From assembly GCF_052115865.1 (NCBI RefSeq), contig NZ_JBQKME010000006.1:89787-153786 (forward strand): 64,000 nucleotides of DNA, given 5' to 3'. Positions within the stretch are counted from its first letter, which is position 1; each line of letters starts with the position of its first letter. Positions 8,159 through 17,794 of the stretch are shown here, piece by piece. This stretch comes from Fundicoccus_A sp052115865. Its GTDB lineage: Bacteria > Bacillota > Bacilli > Lactobacillales > Aerococcaceae. The notes beneath the pieces were generated by a model. The model worked only from the letters and a program-made list of their open reading frames with translations, was not told the DNA's origin and ran no database searches. A program made the translations under genes and the position numbers.

Positions 8159-9676
8159 TTGAAATTTAATGAATTAGCAATAAGCGAAAAACTACTCAGC
8201 TCTCTTAGCGAAATGGGATTTGAGGAACCAACTCCTATCCAACAACAAGCCATTCCATTAGCATTAGAAGGCAGAGACATCATTGGGCAAGCCCAAACAG
8301 GAACGGGCAAAACAGCCGCCTTTGGGATTCCAATGTTAAATAAATTAAACCCTAATCAAGAAGGTATTCAAGGTTTGGTGGTTGCGCCAACCCGTGAATT
8401 AGCCATTCAAGTTCAAGATGAACTATTTCGTCTAGGTAAAGGTCAACGTGCACGTGTCTATGTTGTTTACGGTGGTGCACCAATTGGTCAGCAAATTGAA
8501 CGTATTAAGCGGAATAAGCCACAAATTGTTGTGGGAACACCTGGCCGTATTTTAGACTTAATCCGTCGTGGTGTGTTACGCTTAGGTGATTTAAGAACCT
8601 TAGTTTTAGACGAAGCGGATGAAATGTTAAATATGGGCTTTTATGAAGATGTGTTTGCGATTATTGAAGCAACACCAGCAAGTCGTCAAACATTACTATT
8701 CTCAGCCACCATGCCTCCAGCGATTCGTCAATTAAGCAACAAAATCTTAAAAGAACCTCAACACGTCAAAATTGAAGCCAAAGAAATGACGGCTGATTTA
8801 ATCGATCAATATTTCGTGAAATGTCGTGATGATGAGAAATTCGATATTTTAACGCGCTTAATCGATGTGCAAGCTCCAACGCAAGCCATTATTTTCTGCC
8901 GGACTAAAAAACGTGTGGATGAAGTAGGTCGTGGTTTAAATTTACGTGGCTATAACACGGAATTAATCCATGGAGATATTACACAACAAAAACGAACAAG
9001 TGTGATAAACCAATTTAGACAAAACCAAATTGAAATCCTAGTAGCTACTGACGTAGCCGCCCGTGGTCTAGATATTTCAGGGGTAACGCATGTTTACAAC
9101 TATGATATTCCTCAAGATCCTGAAAGTTATGTTCACCGTATCGGCCGTACAGGCCGTGCCGGTAATGAAGGTATGTCTACGACATTTGTAACAAGTAATG
9201 AGATGCCTTATTTACGTACCATTGAAACACTAATTCGTAAAGAAATGACACCATTACGTCCACCAACCGATCAAGAAGCTAAACAAGGCCAAGTGCAACA
9301 AATCATTGCTAGTTTAGATGATAAGATTAGTGGTCGCGAAGTTGATAGCTACATGAATGTTGCTAAAAACATGTTAGAACAATACAACCCAACCGAACTT
9401 GTTGCAGCATTATTAAGTGAAGTGATTGTGACTCACAATGATGTTGATGTCACCATCTCACCGCAAAAACCTTTACCAAATGCGAATAAAAAAGACAACC
9501 GTCGTCCAAGTTCTAAACGTTCTCGCGGTAGCCGTGATCGCAATCGTGAAGGCGGTAGCCGTAATTCTGGTTCTCGTAGCAAAGGTCAAGGCAACAGAAG
9601 TTCTAAATCTGGCGGTTCCCGTCAAGCCAATGCAAAAAGCAAAAACTTTAAAGTGCGCCAAAAAGGTAGAGGCTAA
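8159..9676 (+). CDS. cshA: DEAD-box RNA helicase, CshA type
   Basis: ATP-dependent RNA helicase linked to mRNA decay, ribosome assembly and cold growth. All motifs are present: Q motif (FEEPTPIQQQ, residues 21-30), AQTGTGKT (45-52), PTRELA, DEAD (151-154), SATMP (182), FCRTKKRV, RGLDISGV and HRIGRTGRAG. A low-complexity Arg/Ser/Gly tail follows from about residue 430, typical of CshA and RNA-binding. The start is TTG with an AAAAGGAAG site. The 194-bp gap to murF has no convincing gene. Confidence 0.95.
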   Translation: MKFNELAISEKLLSSLSEMGFEEPTPIQQQAIPLALEGRDIIGQAQTGTGKTAAFGIPMLNKLNPNQEGIQGLVVAPTRELAIQVQDELFRLGKGQRARVYVVYGGAPIGQQIERIKRNKPQIVVGTPGRILDLIRRGVLRLGDLRTLVLDEADEMLNMGFYEDVFAIIEATPASRQTLLFSATMPPAIRQLSNKILKEPQHVKIEAKEMTADLIDQYFVKCRDDEKFDILTRLIDVQAPTQAIIFCRTKKRVDEVGRGLNLRGYNTELIHGDITQQKRTSVINQFRQNQIEILVATDVAARGLDISGVTHVYNYDIPQDPESYVHRIGRTGRAGNEGMSTTFVTSNEMPYLRTIETLIRKEMTPLRPPTDQEAKQGQVQQIIASLDDKISGREVDSYMNVAKNMLEQYNPTELVAALLSEVIVTHNDVDVTISPQKPLPNANKKDNRRPSSKRSRGSRDRNREGGSRNSGSRSKGQGNRSSKSGGSRQANAKSKNFKVRQKGRG

Positions 9677-9728
9677 AAGCAAGCGTTTGGTTGCGATTGA
9701 GGTATTTATTTAAAGGGGTATTAAAAGA

Positions 9729-10130
9729 GTGCGTATCGGAACAGACATTATTGAGATTGATCGAATTGCGGGAGCTTATGAGCGGAATGAGCGTTTTGCT
9801 GCGAAGATTCTGACGGAAGAGGAATTGGAAATCTTCAATCAGTTAACAGGTAGGCGGCAAATGAGTTTTCTGGCAGGTCGCTTTAGTGCCAAAGAAGCAT
9901 ACAGTAAGGCTTTACGTACCGGCATTGGTAAACTTAAATTTACGGATATTTCAATTCTTGCCAGTGAAAATGGTGTGCCTTATTTAGATAAGGCGCCGCT
10001 GATTGAAGGGGTTGATTTATCCATCAGCCATAGTCGTGACAATGCGATTGCGACGGTTATTATCAACCTTGGCGATAATCAAATCGATCAAATGTTGGAT
10101 TTGTTTTTTGAAAAGAAGACAGAAGGTTAA
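9729..10130 (+). CDS. acpS: Holo-[acyl-carrier-protein] synthase
   Basis: Transfers 4'-phosphopantetheine from CoA to ACP, activating fatty acid synthesis. The family signature MRIGTDIIEIDRI has the metal-binding Asp, and FLAGRFSAKEAYSKALRTGIG carries the conserved RF(S/A)AKEA motif with the Glu ligand. The start is GTG after AAAGGGG. At 133 residues it is slightly longer than the usual 118-125. The next gene is alr, a widespread Firmicutes pairing. Confidence 0.95.
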   Translation: MRIGTDIIEIDRIAGAYERNERFAAKILTEEELEIFNQLTGRRQMSFLAGRFSAKEAYSKALRTGIGKLKFTDISILASENGVPYLDKAPLIEGVDLSISHSRDNAIATVIINLGDNQIDQMLDLFFEKKTEG

Positions 10131-10154
10131 CGAAGGACTTAGGAGGACGCCACA

Positions 10155-11357
10155 GTGATAGAACCTAGTGAACATCGCCCAACACAAGTCATCATTGATT
10201 TGGATGCGATTCGACACAATGTAAAAACAATGATTAGCATGAAAGAAGAAAGGCAGTTAGTTTTTGCGACTGTTAAAGCGAATGCCTATGGTCATGGGGA
10301 TGTCGCGGTTGCTAAAGCTGCGCTTGAAGCAGGAGCAGATGGCTTGATGGTTGCAACCGTAGATGAAGGGATTAGCTTGCGTAAAGCAGGTTTAGATGCT
10401 GTCCCAATTATTGTTCTGGGGCTAACTGACCCACGTGGGATTGCTGAAATCTTAATGTATCAACTGACCATTACCGTCAGCAACAGCCAGTTTTTCCAAC
10501 AAGCCTACGAACAGCTAAGTAAACACCAACTGCTCGATTTGCTGAATCGCTATCCATTGAACTACCATCTGGCCATCGACACCGGAATGGGCCGGATTGG
10601 TTTACGGACTCAAGAAGAAATTTTAGACTTTATCGATGCGATGGACGATTACAGCTGGACGCATTGGGAAGGGGTTTTTACTCACTTTGCAACCGCAGGT
10701 GGCGGACCTGAAGCCTATGTGGACGAACAATGGAAGCGATGGGAGCATTTATTAGAAGTGGTGCCTAAAGGTGTTTCCTTGAGGCATTATGCTAACTCTG
10801 CTATGGGGATTTGGTACCCTCAACAACCGACATCAGACATTATTCGCTTAGGCATCGTCATGTATGGGATGAATCCAAAAGACCAGATTCCAATGAATCA
10901 AGTCGATGCCAGTCAAATTGCAGGTGACTTAGCAACGATTGAGTCAAGTCCTTTTGTGCCAGCTCTCCAACTCGTATCAGAATTAATTTATGTGAAGAAA
11001 GTAGAAGCGGGTAGCAAAATTAGCTACGGTGCGACCTATACCGCTCAAACCGACGAATGGATTGGGACAGTTCCAATCGGATATGCGGACGGTTGGTTGC
11101 GTCATTATAAATCCATTGATGTGCTGGTGCATGGTCAAGCTAGCCCTGTCGCCGGCGTCATTAATATGGACCAAATGATGATTCGCCTGCCGGAAGAATT
11201 GCCGATAGGCACAACGGTGACCTTGATTGGCCGCGACGGTCAGCTGAATAACCATGCGTCACTCTTAGCCCAACAATTAAATACCATCAGCTACGAAATT
11301 TTCTGTAGTTTGGGTGAGCGTGTCCCACGCGTTTACCTTAATGAATCCCCCCAATAA
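10155..11357 (+). CDS. alr: Alanine racemase
   Basis: PLP enzyme converting L- to D-alanine, feeding Ddl. The lysine that binds PLP is Lys41 in FATVKANAYGHG. The catalytic Tyr of the C-terminal domain lies near residue 290 in KISYGATYTA, and GYADGWLR follows. Fold-type III barrel, 400 residues, a little longer than the usual 370-390. The start is GTG with an AGGAGG site. In many Firmicutes mazEF follows alr; here a MBL hydrolase does, and mazEF lies 8 kb away. The stop TAA sits inside the AATAAATATC motif. Confidence 0.96.
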   Translation: MIEPSEHRPTQVIIDLDAIRHNVKTMISMKEERQLVFATVKANAYGHGDVAVAKAALEAGADGLMVATVDEGISLRKAGLDAVPIIVLGLTDPRGIAEILMYQLTITVSNSQFFQQAYEQLSKHQLLDLLNRYPLNYHLAIDTGMGRIGLRTQEEILDFIDAMDDYSWTHWEGVFTHFATAGGGPEAYVDEQWKRWEHLLEVVPKGVSLRHYANSAMGIWYPQQPTSDIIRLGIVMYGMNPKDQIPMNQVDASQIAGDLATIESSPFVPALQLVSELIYVKKVEAGSKISYGATYTAQTDEWIGTVPIGYADGWLRHYKSIDVLVHGQASPVAGVINMDQMMIRLPEELPIGTTVTLIGRDGQLNNHASLLAQQLNTISYEIFCSLGERVPRVYLNESPQ

Positions 11358-11401
11358 ATATCTCAGCTCTTAGAGCTGCCGAAAAAAGATTGGAGAAAAA
11401 A

Positions 11402-12025
11402 ATGTTAATGGTAGAAAAAATGGTTGTCGGTATTGCCTCAGAAAATACCTATGCAATTGTGAATGAAGACAAAAAAGCATTAATTATCGATCCGGGTGCG
11501 GAAGCTGAAACATTAATTGATTGGATCAAGTCCAATGGTTGGCAACCGCAAGCGGTCTTGTTGACCCACTGCCACTACGATCATATTGGTGCTTTAGATG
11601 CCGTGCGTGAGGCCTTTGCCATTGAAGCTTATGTCCATCCGATTGAAGCATCCTTCATCATCGATTCGCAGAAAAACTTATCTTACTTTGTAGGCTCAGC
11701 CTTTATGCAACGGCCAGCTGAACACGAATGGGATAGCATGGGCGTCAAAACTGTAGGTGACTTTGAATTTAAAGTCACCTTTGTCCCTGGACATAGTCCC
11801 GGCCATGTGGTCTATATTTTCGAAGATGATGGATTTGTTATTTGTGGTGATACCATATTTGAGCAATCCATCGGGCGGACCGATTTACCAGGAGGAAGTC
11901 AAGCCTTGTTATTAACAGGCATTCAAAAGGAAATACTCAGCTTGCCAGAAAATTACCGATTATTCCCCGGCCACGGTTCTGCGACAACAATTGCCGCTGA
12001 AATAAAAACCAACCCCTATCTGTAA
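11402..12025 (+). CDS. MBL-fold metallo-hydrolase (YqgX/glyoxalase II-like)
   Basis: Soluble metallo-beta-lactamase-fold hydrolase of about 207 residues. The zinc signature THCHYDH is at residues 55-61, with further ligands in FVPGHSPGHVV and FVICGDTIF and in the late FPGHGSATT. This arrangement fits the single-domain glyoxalase II-like YqgX family, whose physiological substrate is unsettled. ATG 11402 is preferred because GGAG lies 8 nt upstream; the upstream TTG 11390 would contain that site. The terminator overlaps the stop. Confidence 0.85.
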   Translation: MLMVEKMVVGIASENTYAIVNEDKKALIIDPGAEAETLIDWIKSNGWQPQAVLLTHCHYDHIGALDAVREAFAIEAYVHPIEASFIIDSQKNLSYFVGSAFMQRPAEHEWDSMGVKTVGDFEFKVTFVPGHSPGHVVYIFEDDGFVICGDTIFEQSIGRTDLPGGSQALLLTGIQKEILSLPENYRLFPGHGSATTIAAEIKTNPYL

Positions 12026-12044
12026 AGGATAGCGGTTGGTTTTT
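12007..12044 (+). terminator. Rho-independent terminator of the MBL gene
   Basis: AACCAACCCCTATC pairs with GATAGCGGTTGGTT and TTTTT follows. The stem begins before the stop codon of the hydrolase. Confidence 0.9.
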
Positions 12045-12080
12045 GACTCTGTGTATGGCTGAATCGGTATATTTCGGAGT

Positions 12081-12176
12081 TTATATGCCGAATGGGACGC
12101 TGAAACGGCACATAGCGGATTTTATATGCCGAATGGGACGCTGAAACGGCACATAACTCAAATTATATGCCGAATG
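12081..12176. repeat. 41-bp tandem repeat array, two full units and one partial
   Basis: Units beginning TTATATGCCGAATGGGACGC start at 12081, 12122 and 12163 (partial), an exact 41-bp period. Within each unit ATATGCCG and CGGCACAT can pair. It lies between two convergent genes and has no coding signal. The sequence differs from the arrays at 28-165 and 23 kb but the period and dyad plan are the same. Confidence 0.8.
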
Positions 12177-12257
12177 ACCATCTCACCACACGAAAGATTA
12201 AAATCAGATTAAAAAACCAGCAACAATCCGCGTACAAACAGTTATACTGCAAAATAA

Positions 12258-12302
12258 AAAAGTATAAGCATCTCAATGATTTCACTGAGGCACTTATACT
12301 CA
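12258..12302 (-). terminator. Terminator of the CBS-domain gene
   Basis: AGTATAAG (12261-12268) pairs with CTTATACT (12293-12300), extended by inner CTCA/TGAG pairing. The leftward reading ends in TTTTTT, serving the convergent CBS-domain gene. Confidence 0.8.
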
Positions 12303-12350
12303 TTAAAAATTCAACTAAACAGAGCTAGCTAATATCAAATAATCTATCAA

Positions 12351-12998
12351 CTATATCTTATTCGACTGTAAATCATAAAATTGATGGGCAATATCTTTAC
12401 GGTTGAGATATTTAATTAATTGGTTCACTTGGATTTTATCCGTATCTTGAGGTAAGACAAAAATGGACATGGCATGTGTACGGTAATCGGTGCGCTCAAG
12501 AAACATCGATGACGAAATGTCGCTGTAACGGTTAATGATGCGGGACAGACGATTTAAATCGCCAGGTTTGCCCATCGAACGGACAAACAAAATATAGCCG
12601 GCTTGATTAATGGCCCAAGCCTGAGCGAGAAAGTCAATTAAATGATCATGAGGAATAATACCGACAAAAGCATTTTCTTCATTAACCACTGCCAAATAAG
12701 GCAAATCTTTCATCGCAAAAAAGAGCCGATAAAAATGATCATTTTGGCGAAAAACACGGGTGCTATTTTTAAGAAAACGTGTCACAGGAATCTTGCTAAG
12801 ATCACTGTCTGGATTATGATATTTATATTGGTAAATGTGGTAACGATAAATGTTACCGCGGTACATGGTGTTCGTCTGGTCGAGGATCGGTGTGGATCGC
12901 AAATGATTATTTTCCAAAATTTCAATTGCCTCATCGCACATGGTAGTCTCTGACAAACAGTGGAGTTTATCTTTGTAAACGACTAAGTCATCAAACAT
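12351..12998 (-). CDS. CBS-domain protein, CbpA-like (possible c-di-AMP binder)
   Basis: 215-residue cytoplasmic protein. Residues about 10-140 form a CBS pair (MCDEAIEILENNHLRSTPILDQ; YLAVVNEENAFVGIIPHDHLIDFL), followed by an ACT-like region (GYILFVRSMGKPGDLNRLSRIIN). This CBS+ACT layout and size match Listeria CbpA, which binds c-di-AMP; ligand binding here is inferred. It stands alone, divergent from the CNNM transporter gene, and has its own promoter and terminator. Confidence 0.75.
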   Translation of the reverse strand: MFDDLVVYKDKLHCLSETTMCDEAIEILENNHLRSTPILDQTNTMYRGNIYRYHIYQYKYHNPDSDLSKIPVTRFLKNSTRVFRQNDHFYRLFFAMKDLPYLAVVNEENAFVGIIPHDHLIDFLAQAWAINQAGYILFVRSMGKPGDLNRLSRIINRYSDISSSMFLERTDYRTHAMSIFVLPQDTDKIQVNQLIKYLNRKDIAHQFYDLQSNKI

Positions 12999-13034
12999 TC
13001 TGTCAAAACCTTTCGTGAAATCTCTTGCGCTATC

Positions 13035-13063
13035 ATATTAGCAAATTTTAGTAATTTTAGCAA
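13035..13063 (-). promoter_or_regulatory. Leftward sigma-A promoter of the CBS-domain gene
   Basis: On the minus strand TTGCTA (13063-13058) and TAATAT (13040-13035) are 17 bp apart, about 40 bp before the start codon. Confidence 0.5.
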
Positions 13064-13149
13064 TTGTTTTCTAATGATATTTTAATCTTTTAATCTAAAA
13101 AATCTATTTTAAAGCCCTATAAAAAAATTAAATATCACTGCTATAAATA

Positions 13150-13178
13150 TTGCTTTTTAGTTGATAATTATCTATAGT
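13150..13178 (+). promoter_or_regulatory. Sigma-A promoter of the CNNM transporter gene
   Basis: TTGCTT (13150-13155), a 17-bp spacer and TATAGT (13173-13178). The leader of about 50 nt carries the GAAGGAGAG ribosome site used by ATG 13233. Confidence 0.6.
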
Positions 13179-13232
13179 AATGATATACGTATTATTTTTA
13201 CATTTTTTATACGAAGAAGGAGAGAAAAATTT

Positions 13233-14642
13233 ATGGACCCCTCGGGGAATTCATTGTTTAGTCAATTATTAGTAATACTGGTATTAACCTTAATAAATGC
13301 TTTTTTTGCTGCCTCGGAGATCGCATTCGTATCTGTGAACCAACAAAAGATACAGCGTTTAGCCGAAGATGGTAACAAAAAAGCCAAGCGTGTGATGGAA
13401 TTATTAGAGGATTCGGATGATTTCTTAGCTACGATTCAAGTTGCGATTACCTTAGCTGGATTTCTATCCAGTGCGGCTGCTGCTACCAGCTTTGCTTCAC
13501 GCCTGGCTACTTGGTTTCCAAACTTTCCAGGAGTTGAGACAGCAGCTATAGTAGTGGTAACACTAATTCTTTCATATATAACACTTGTGTTTGGTGAGTT
13601 ATTCCCTAAACAAATTGCTATGCAAATGCCGGAAACAATTGCCATGCAAACATCAGGGATTGTAAATGTGGTTCAAACCATTTTTAAACCTTTTGTTAAA
13701 TTACTTTCTGCATCGACTGGCTTGTTACAACGGATTACACCCATCGATTTTTCTAAACAAGAAGAAAAATATACCCGTGACGAAATGAAAGGCATTTTGA
13801 ATGCCAGCCGTCAAGAAGGTTCGATCGACTTAACCGAATTTACCATGCTACAAGGTGTTCTATCCTTAGATAGTAAAGTAGCGCGTGAAGTAATGGTCCC
13901 TCGTACTGATACCCAGATGGTTGACATTGAAGATGATTACGATGAAATTCTAGATACTATTTTAAGTAGTCCATATTCACGTATCCCTTTATATGAAAAT
14001 GATAAGGATAATGTTATCGGAGTTATCCATATGAAAAACGTCTTAAAAGCCTCACGCCAAGTAGGTTTTGGACAAATTAACTTTCGTGAATTAGCAAGTG
14101 ATCCATTATTTGTACCTTCAACGATTTTTGTTGACGACTTATTACTTGAATTTAAACGTGAGCAAACCCATATGGCCATCTTACGTGATGAGTATGGTGG
14201 TGTTGAGGGAATTGTAACCCTTGAAGACTTATTGGAAGAAATCGTTGGTGAGATCGAAGATGAGTCTGATATCAATACATCAAGTGATGTGCGTAAGATT
14301 GATGATCATAACTACTATATTAACGGTGGTCTACCAATCGATAAATTCAATACCTATTTCGATGAATCACTTCACTCAGAAGAAGTGGATACAATGGCCG
14401 GTATGATTATTTATGAAATTGGTTATGTTCCCGATGATGATGAAGTCGTTGTTTGTCGTGCGAATAAATGGATTTTAAAAACAACTGAAGTGGAAAATGG
14501 ACGTATTCGTGGTATCCATATGATGCTTGACGAAGATTACACCATTGAAACGGAATATAATTTATACGATGATGAAGCCGCAGGCTATCATCCTGAACTG
14601 CATCGTGACCAAGACGATGAAGATGAAGACGATGAGGATTAA
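13233..14642 (+). CDS. CNNM/HlyC-CorC family membrane transporter
   Basis: Membrane protein of 469 residues with an N-terminal DUF21/CNNM transmembrane domain (four hydrophobic stretches, about residues 5-185), a CBS pair (about 205-335; REVMVPRTDTQM, HMAILRDEYGGVEGIVTLEDLLEEIVGEIEDE) and a CorC_HlyC domain. Homologues are linked to magnesium or cation export; the older hemolysin name is not functional evidence. The C-terminus is a run of Asp/Glu (DQDDEDEDDED). The start is ATG 13233, 9 nt after GAAGGAG. Confidence 0.9.
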   Translation: MDPSGNSLFSQLLVILVLTLINAFFAASEIAFVSVNQQKIQRLAEDGNKKAKRVMELLEDSDDFLATIQVAITLAGFLSSAAAATSFASRLATWFPNFPGVETAAIVVVTLILSYITLVFGELFPKQIAMQMPETIAMQTSGIVNVVQTIFKPFVKLLSASTGLLQRITPIDFSKQEEKYTRDEMKGILNASRQEGSIDLTEFTMLQGVLSLDSKVAREVMVPRTDTQMVDIEDDYDEILDTILSSPYSRIPLYENDKDNVIGVIHMKNVLKASRQVGFGQINFRELASDPLFVPSTIFVDDLLLEFKREQTHMAILRDEYGGVEGIVTLEDLLEEIVGEIEDESDINTSSDVRKIDDHNYYINGGLPIDKFNTYFDESLHSEEVDTMAGMIIYEIGYVPDDDEVVVCRANKWILKTTEVENGRIRGIHMMLDEDYTIETEYNLYDDEAAGYHPELHRDQDDEDEDDED

Positions 14643-14670
14643 ATTTAAGTTATTTATTTAGAATGTACCT

Positions 14671-14747
14671 TGAGTTGCATGGAAAGTTCGAAATAGGAGT
14701 CGCTAATGACTTCTTATCGGTCTATTCGTAAATGCAACTCATTTTTT
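14671..14747 (+). terminator. Terminator after the CNNM gene
   Basis: TGAGTTGCAT (14671-14680) pairs with ATGCAACTCA (14732-14741), then TTTTTT. The loop is long (51 nt), so an internal structure is likely. Confidence 0.6.
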
Positions 14748-14771
14748 GTAAAAAATTAAAGGAGTTTGTCT

Positions 14772-15443
14772 ATGTTAAATGAAATGATGCATCGACCAGT
14801 TGTGATGCCAGAATTGGTTGAATATATGCGGACAGCCCAAGCAGGCTTTCCTGGGGGCGTAGGTGAGATTGAAAAATTTGCGAATGATAATGGTATCCCT
14901 ATAATCCCTCATGAAACAGCGAAGTTTATAGATTTGTTCTGTGCGACCATTGAACCGCGTTATATTTTAGAAATTGGAACAGCGATAGGCTTTTCGGCCA
15001 GCTTGATGGCTCAGCATTTACAAACAGAGGGCCATTTGACCACGATTGACCGCTACCCTAAAATGTATGAACGTGCCCAAGAAAACTTTAAACGTCTGGG
15101 CATCGAAGATCGCGTGACGCTTTTAGAAGGGGATGCGGCTGACATTCTACCAACCCTCAAAGGCAGTTATGACTTGATTTTTATGGACAGTGCTAAAGCT
15201 AAATACATCGATTTTTATCCTGAATGCATGCGTCTTCTGCGCGTAGGTGGTGTTTTAATTATTGATGATGTTTTTCAAGGTGGCACAATTTTAGATGATG
15301 AGAAAGACAGACCGAAACGTGTCCGTAAAATTCACCGCAAGCTAAATCTCTTATTGGATACCGTTTTAAATGATCCCGATCACCGTTCGTGCTTAGTACC
15401 ACTGGGAGACGGCTTAGTGATGGTTAGAAAGGAAAAGGAATAA
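14772..15443 (+). CDS. SAM-dependent O-methyltransferase, TrmR/YrrM-like
   Basis: Class I methyltransferase of 223 residues. The SAM motif ILEIGTAIGFSASLMA is near residue 68, followed by TIDRYPKMYERA, DLIFMDSAKAKYIDFYP (metal-binding type) and IIDDVFQGG. This is the family of B. subtilis TrmR, which methylates 5-hydroxyuridine at tRNA position 34; that role is inferred. ATG 14772 follows AAAGGAG. The stop is 1 bp before the HAD gene, so they form an operon. Confidence 0.8.
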   Translation: MLNEMMHRPVVMPELVEYMRTAQAGFPGGVGEIEKFANDNGIPIIPHETAKFIDLFCATIEPRYILEIGTAIGFSASLMAQHLQTEGHLTTIDRYPKMYERAQENFKRLGIEDRVTLLEGDAADILPTLKGSYDLIFMDSAKAKYIDFYPECMRLLRVGGVLIIDDVFQGGTILDDEKDRPKRVRKIHRKLNLLLDTVLNDPDHRSCLVPLGDGLVMVRKEKE

Positions 15444-15444
15444 C

Positions 15445-16278
15445 ATGGCAAATAACATTAAATTAATCGCAATCGATTTAGATGGAACATTATTAACAGA
15501 CGATAAAACAATCCCTCAAGCAAATATTGCCGCGATTGAAGAAGCAATGGCACAAGATATTAAGGTTGTTATTTGTACAGGCCGGACGTGGCCGGGAGTT
15601 GAACGCTTTGTTGAACATCTGCCTTTTCCACATTCTAAAGATGAAGAATATTTAATTTCACAAAACGGAGCGGTGACTTATCGCTTGTCTGATTTAAAAA
15701 TGATGCAAGAATATACCCTTGCAAGTTCAGCTATTCAACAATTAGTAGACTTCATACCAACTTATGAAACGGAAGGTGCCCGTCTTTTAGCCTTTGATCA
15801 TGACAAAATGTATTTAATTGGGGGGCAAGAATCGACCGATTTAGTGATTGAAGATGCTAAAACACTAGCGACGGAAATAACCCATATAAGTTTTGAAGAA
15901 TTTGTGAAGATTAAACGAATTTATAAAATGATGATCATGTCAGAGCAAACACTGTTAGACAAAATCCAATCCGAACTCCCAGAAAGCTTAGCCAGTAACA
16001 GTTCTGTCGTCCGCAGCCAACCGATTATTATCGAGTTTTTACCTAAAGATATTAACAAGGGAGTTGCCTTAAAAGCCCTATCCAACCAACTAAATATCTC
16101 TGCTGATAACATTATGGCGCTTGGAGATCAATTAAATGACTTTGAAATGCTAGAATATGTTGGTTTAGGCGTTAAGATGGGCAATGGTGTAGACGGGCTA
16201 GATGCTGTTGTAGACGCAACCACAGCGACTAATAATGAGGCTGGGGTAGCCCAAGCCATTAATAAATATATATTTTAA
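15445..16278 (+). CDS. Cof-type HAD-IIB phosphatase
   Basis: 277-residue haloacid-dehalogenase hydrolase. The nucleophile motif is DLDGTLLTDD (Asp11 and Asp13 region), motif II is VICTGRTW, and the C-terminal motif is NIMALGDQLNDFEMLEYVGLGVKMGN. Cof/IIB enzymes dephosphorylate sugar phosphates, FMN or other metabolites; the substrate cannot be read from sequence. It starts right after the methyltransferase stop with an AAAAGGAA site. Confidence 0.9.
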   Translation: MANNIKLIAIDLDGTLLTDDKTIPQANIAAIEEAMAQDIKVVICTGRTWPGVERFVEHLPFPHSKDEEYLISQNGAVTYRLSDLKMMQEYTLASSAIQQLVDFIPTYETEGARLLAFDHDKMYLIGGQESTDLVIEDAKTLATEITHISFEEFVKIKRIYKMMIMSEQTLLDKIQSELPESLASNSSVVRSQPIIIEFLPKDINKGVALKALSNQLNISADNIMALGDQLNDFEMLEYVGLGVKMGNGVDGLDAVVDATTATNNEAGVAQAINKYIF

Positions 16279-16326
16279 TTTGCAAGCGAGATTTAACAAT
16301 TTATTTATAGAATCTTCACAATTGTA

Positions 16327-16335
16327 TGTTACAAT
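16327..16335 (+). promoter_or_regulatory. Extended -10 promoter of the L,D-transpeptidase gene
   Basis: TGTTACAAT is an extended -10 element about 47 bp before the start codon. No good -35 element is present. Confidence 0.4.
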
Positions 16336-16381
16336 ATGTACTTGAATGAGGAAGAAAATAATTAAATGGTGGTGGACGTAT

Positions 16382-17773
16382 ATGAAAAAAACTTTCATAA
16401 TTAGCTTAATAACGCTGATAATACTTGGAGTCGCATATAGTGCCGGAATAGGTTATTATGCAGAAAAGTTCCAAGCAAATACAACTTTTGGTTCAGTAGA
16501 TATTAGTAACTTAACGTTACAAGAAGCTCAAGCTAAAATTGAAGAAGAGCTAAATAATGAAACTATAACAATAAAAGAAAATGGTCAAACTTTAGGAACT
16601 TTTACTGTTAGCGAATTAAATGGTCAACTTAATACAGAGGAAGTTTTAACTAGCACTTATAATTCACAAAACCCAACCGAATGGTTAGGTGGATATTTTT
16701 CAAGTGTTGAGTATGATCATGCATTAATGGATAATTTAGAAATTAATGACGAAGATTTAACAGCTGTTTTAGCTGAGATTGGCTTAACTAACTCAGATCG
16801 CGAAGCAGCAACGAATGCTTACATTGATTACCAAGACGGTCGTGGCTATTTCGTTCAAGACGCTTCTAATGGAACGCAATTAGACCTCGATGAAGTTAAA
16901 GAATTAATTGTAACAGGCTTACAAGACGGAACTGAAGAAGTTGAAATCAATCAAACTTACTTAGAACCTGAAGTAACCGCTGAAAGTGAAGAAATTCAAT
17001 CTTTAATGAATCGTATTGAGGAATTAACAAGCACAAAAATTACCTTAGATATTGCAGGTAACCAAGTGACGATTCCGCAAGAAAAAATTGAAGAATGGTT
17101 ATACTTTGATAGTGAAAACAATCCAGTATTTGACCAAAATCTAATTTATGAATATTTAGGAACCTTAAATGACCAATATGCAACTTATAATTCATATCGC
17201 TCATTTAACAGTACATTACAAGGTGAAGTAACTGTAGATCCAGGTACATTAGGTTGGTCAATTTACCGTGATGAAGAAGCGGCACAAATTGCTGCAGACT
17301 TATTAGCAGGTGAAGATATTACACGTCAACCAATTATCCAAGGGACAGGTTATAATTCTAACGGTGACGACATTGGTGGAACTTATGTTGAAGTAGACTT
17401 AGCCAACCAAATGATGTACTACTACCGTGATGGTGTAAAGATGTTAGAAACAGCTATTGTAAGTGGTATGGGGAATAACCATGCGGTTCCAACCCCTACG
17501 ATTGCTGGAGCGTATTCTATTTGGAATAAAGAAAGAGATGCCACTCTAGTAGGAATTAACCAACAAAGAGGTAACGACTATGAACAACCTGTAAGTTATT
17601 GGTTACCTTTTGACGATACTGGTCAAGGTATTCACGATGCTAACTGGCAAGCTAACTTTGGTGGCGATATTTACCAATATGCTGGTTCGCAAGGATGTAT
17701 TAACACCCCTCCTGGAATGATGGCTCAATTATTTGAATTAGTTGAGGTTGGAACACCTGTTATCATATTTTAA
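16382..17773 (+). CDS. L,D-transpeptidase (YkuD) with peptidoglycan-binding domain
   Basis: Extracytoplasmic enzyme that forms 3-3 or related cross-links in peptidoglycan, about 463 residues. One N-terminal membrane anchor (FIISLITLIILGVAYSAG) is followed by a long PG_binding_4-type region (about 40-300) and a C-terminal YkuD domain. The catalytic motif is GIHDANWQ...GSQGCINTP with the nucleophile Cys439. ATG 16382 is chosen because GGTGG precedes it; the upstream ATG 16346 would add a basic, Trp-rich stretch. It is monocistronic with a terminator. Confidence 0.9.
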   Translation: MKKTFIISLITLIILGVAYSAGIGYYAEKFQANTTFGSVDISNLTLQEAQAKIEEELNNETITIKENGQTLGTFTVSELNGQLNTEEVLTSTYNSQNPTEWLGGYFSSVEYDHALMDNLEINDEDLTAVLAEIGLTNSDREAATNAYIDYQDGRGYFVQDASNGTQLDLDEVKELIVTGLQDGTEEVEINQTYLEPEVTAESEEIQSLMNRIEELTSTKITLDIAGNQVTIPQEKIEEWLYFDSENNPVFDQNLIYEYLGTLNDQYATYNSYRSFNSTLQGEVTVDPGTLGWSIYRDEEAAQIAADLLAGEDITRQPIIQGTGYNSNGDDIGGTYVEVDLANQMMYYYRDGVKMLETAIVSGMGNNHAVPTPTIAGAYSIWNKERDATLVGINQQRGNDYEQPVSYWLPFDDTGQGIHDANWQANFGGDIYQYAGSQGCINTPPGMMAQLFELVEVGTPVIIF

Positions 17774-17794
17774 TCATTAAAATAAGCTATAGTA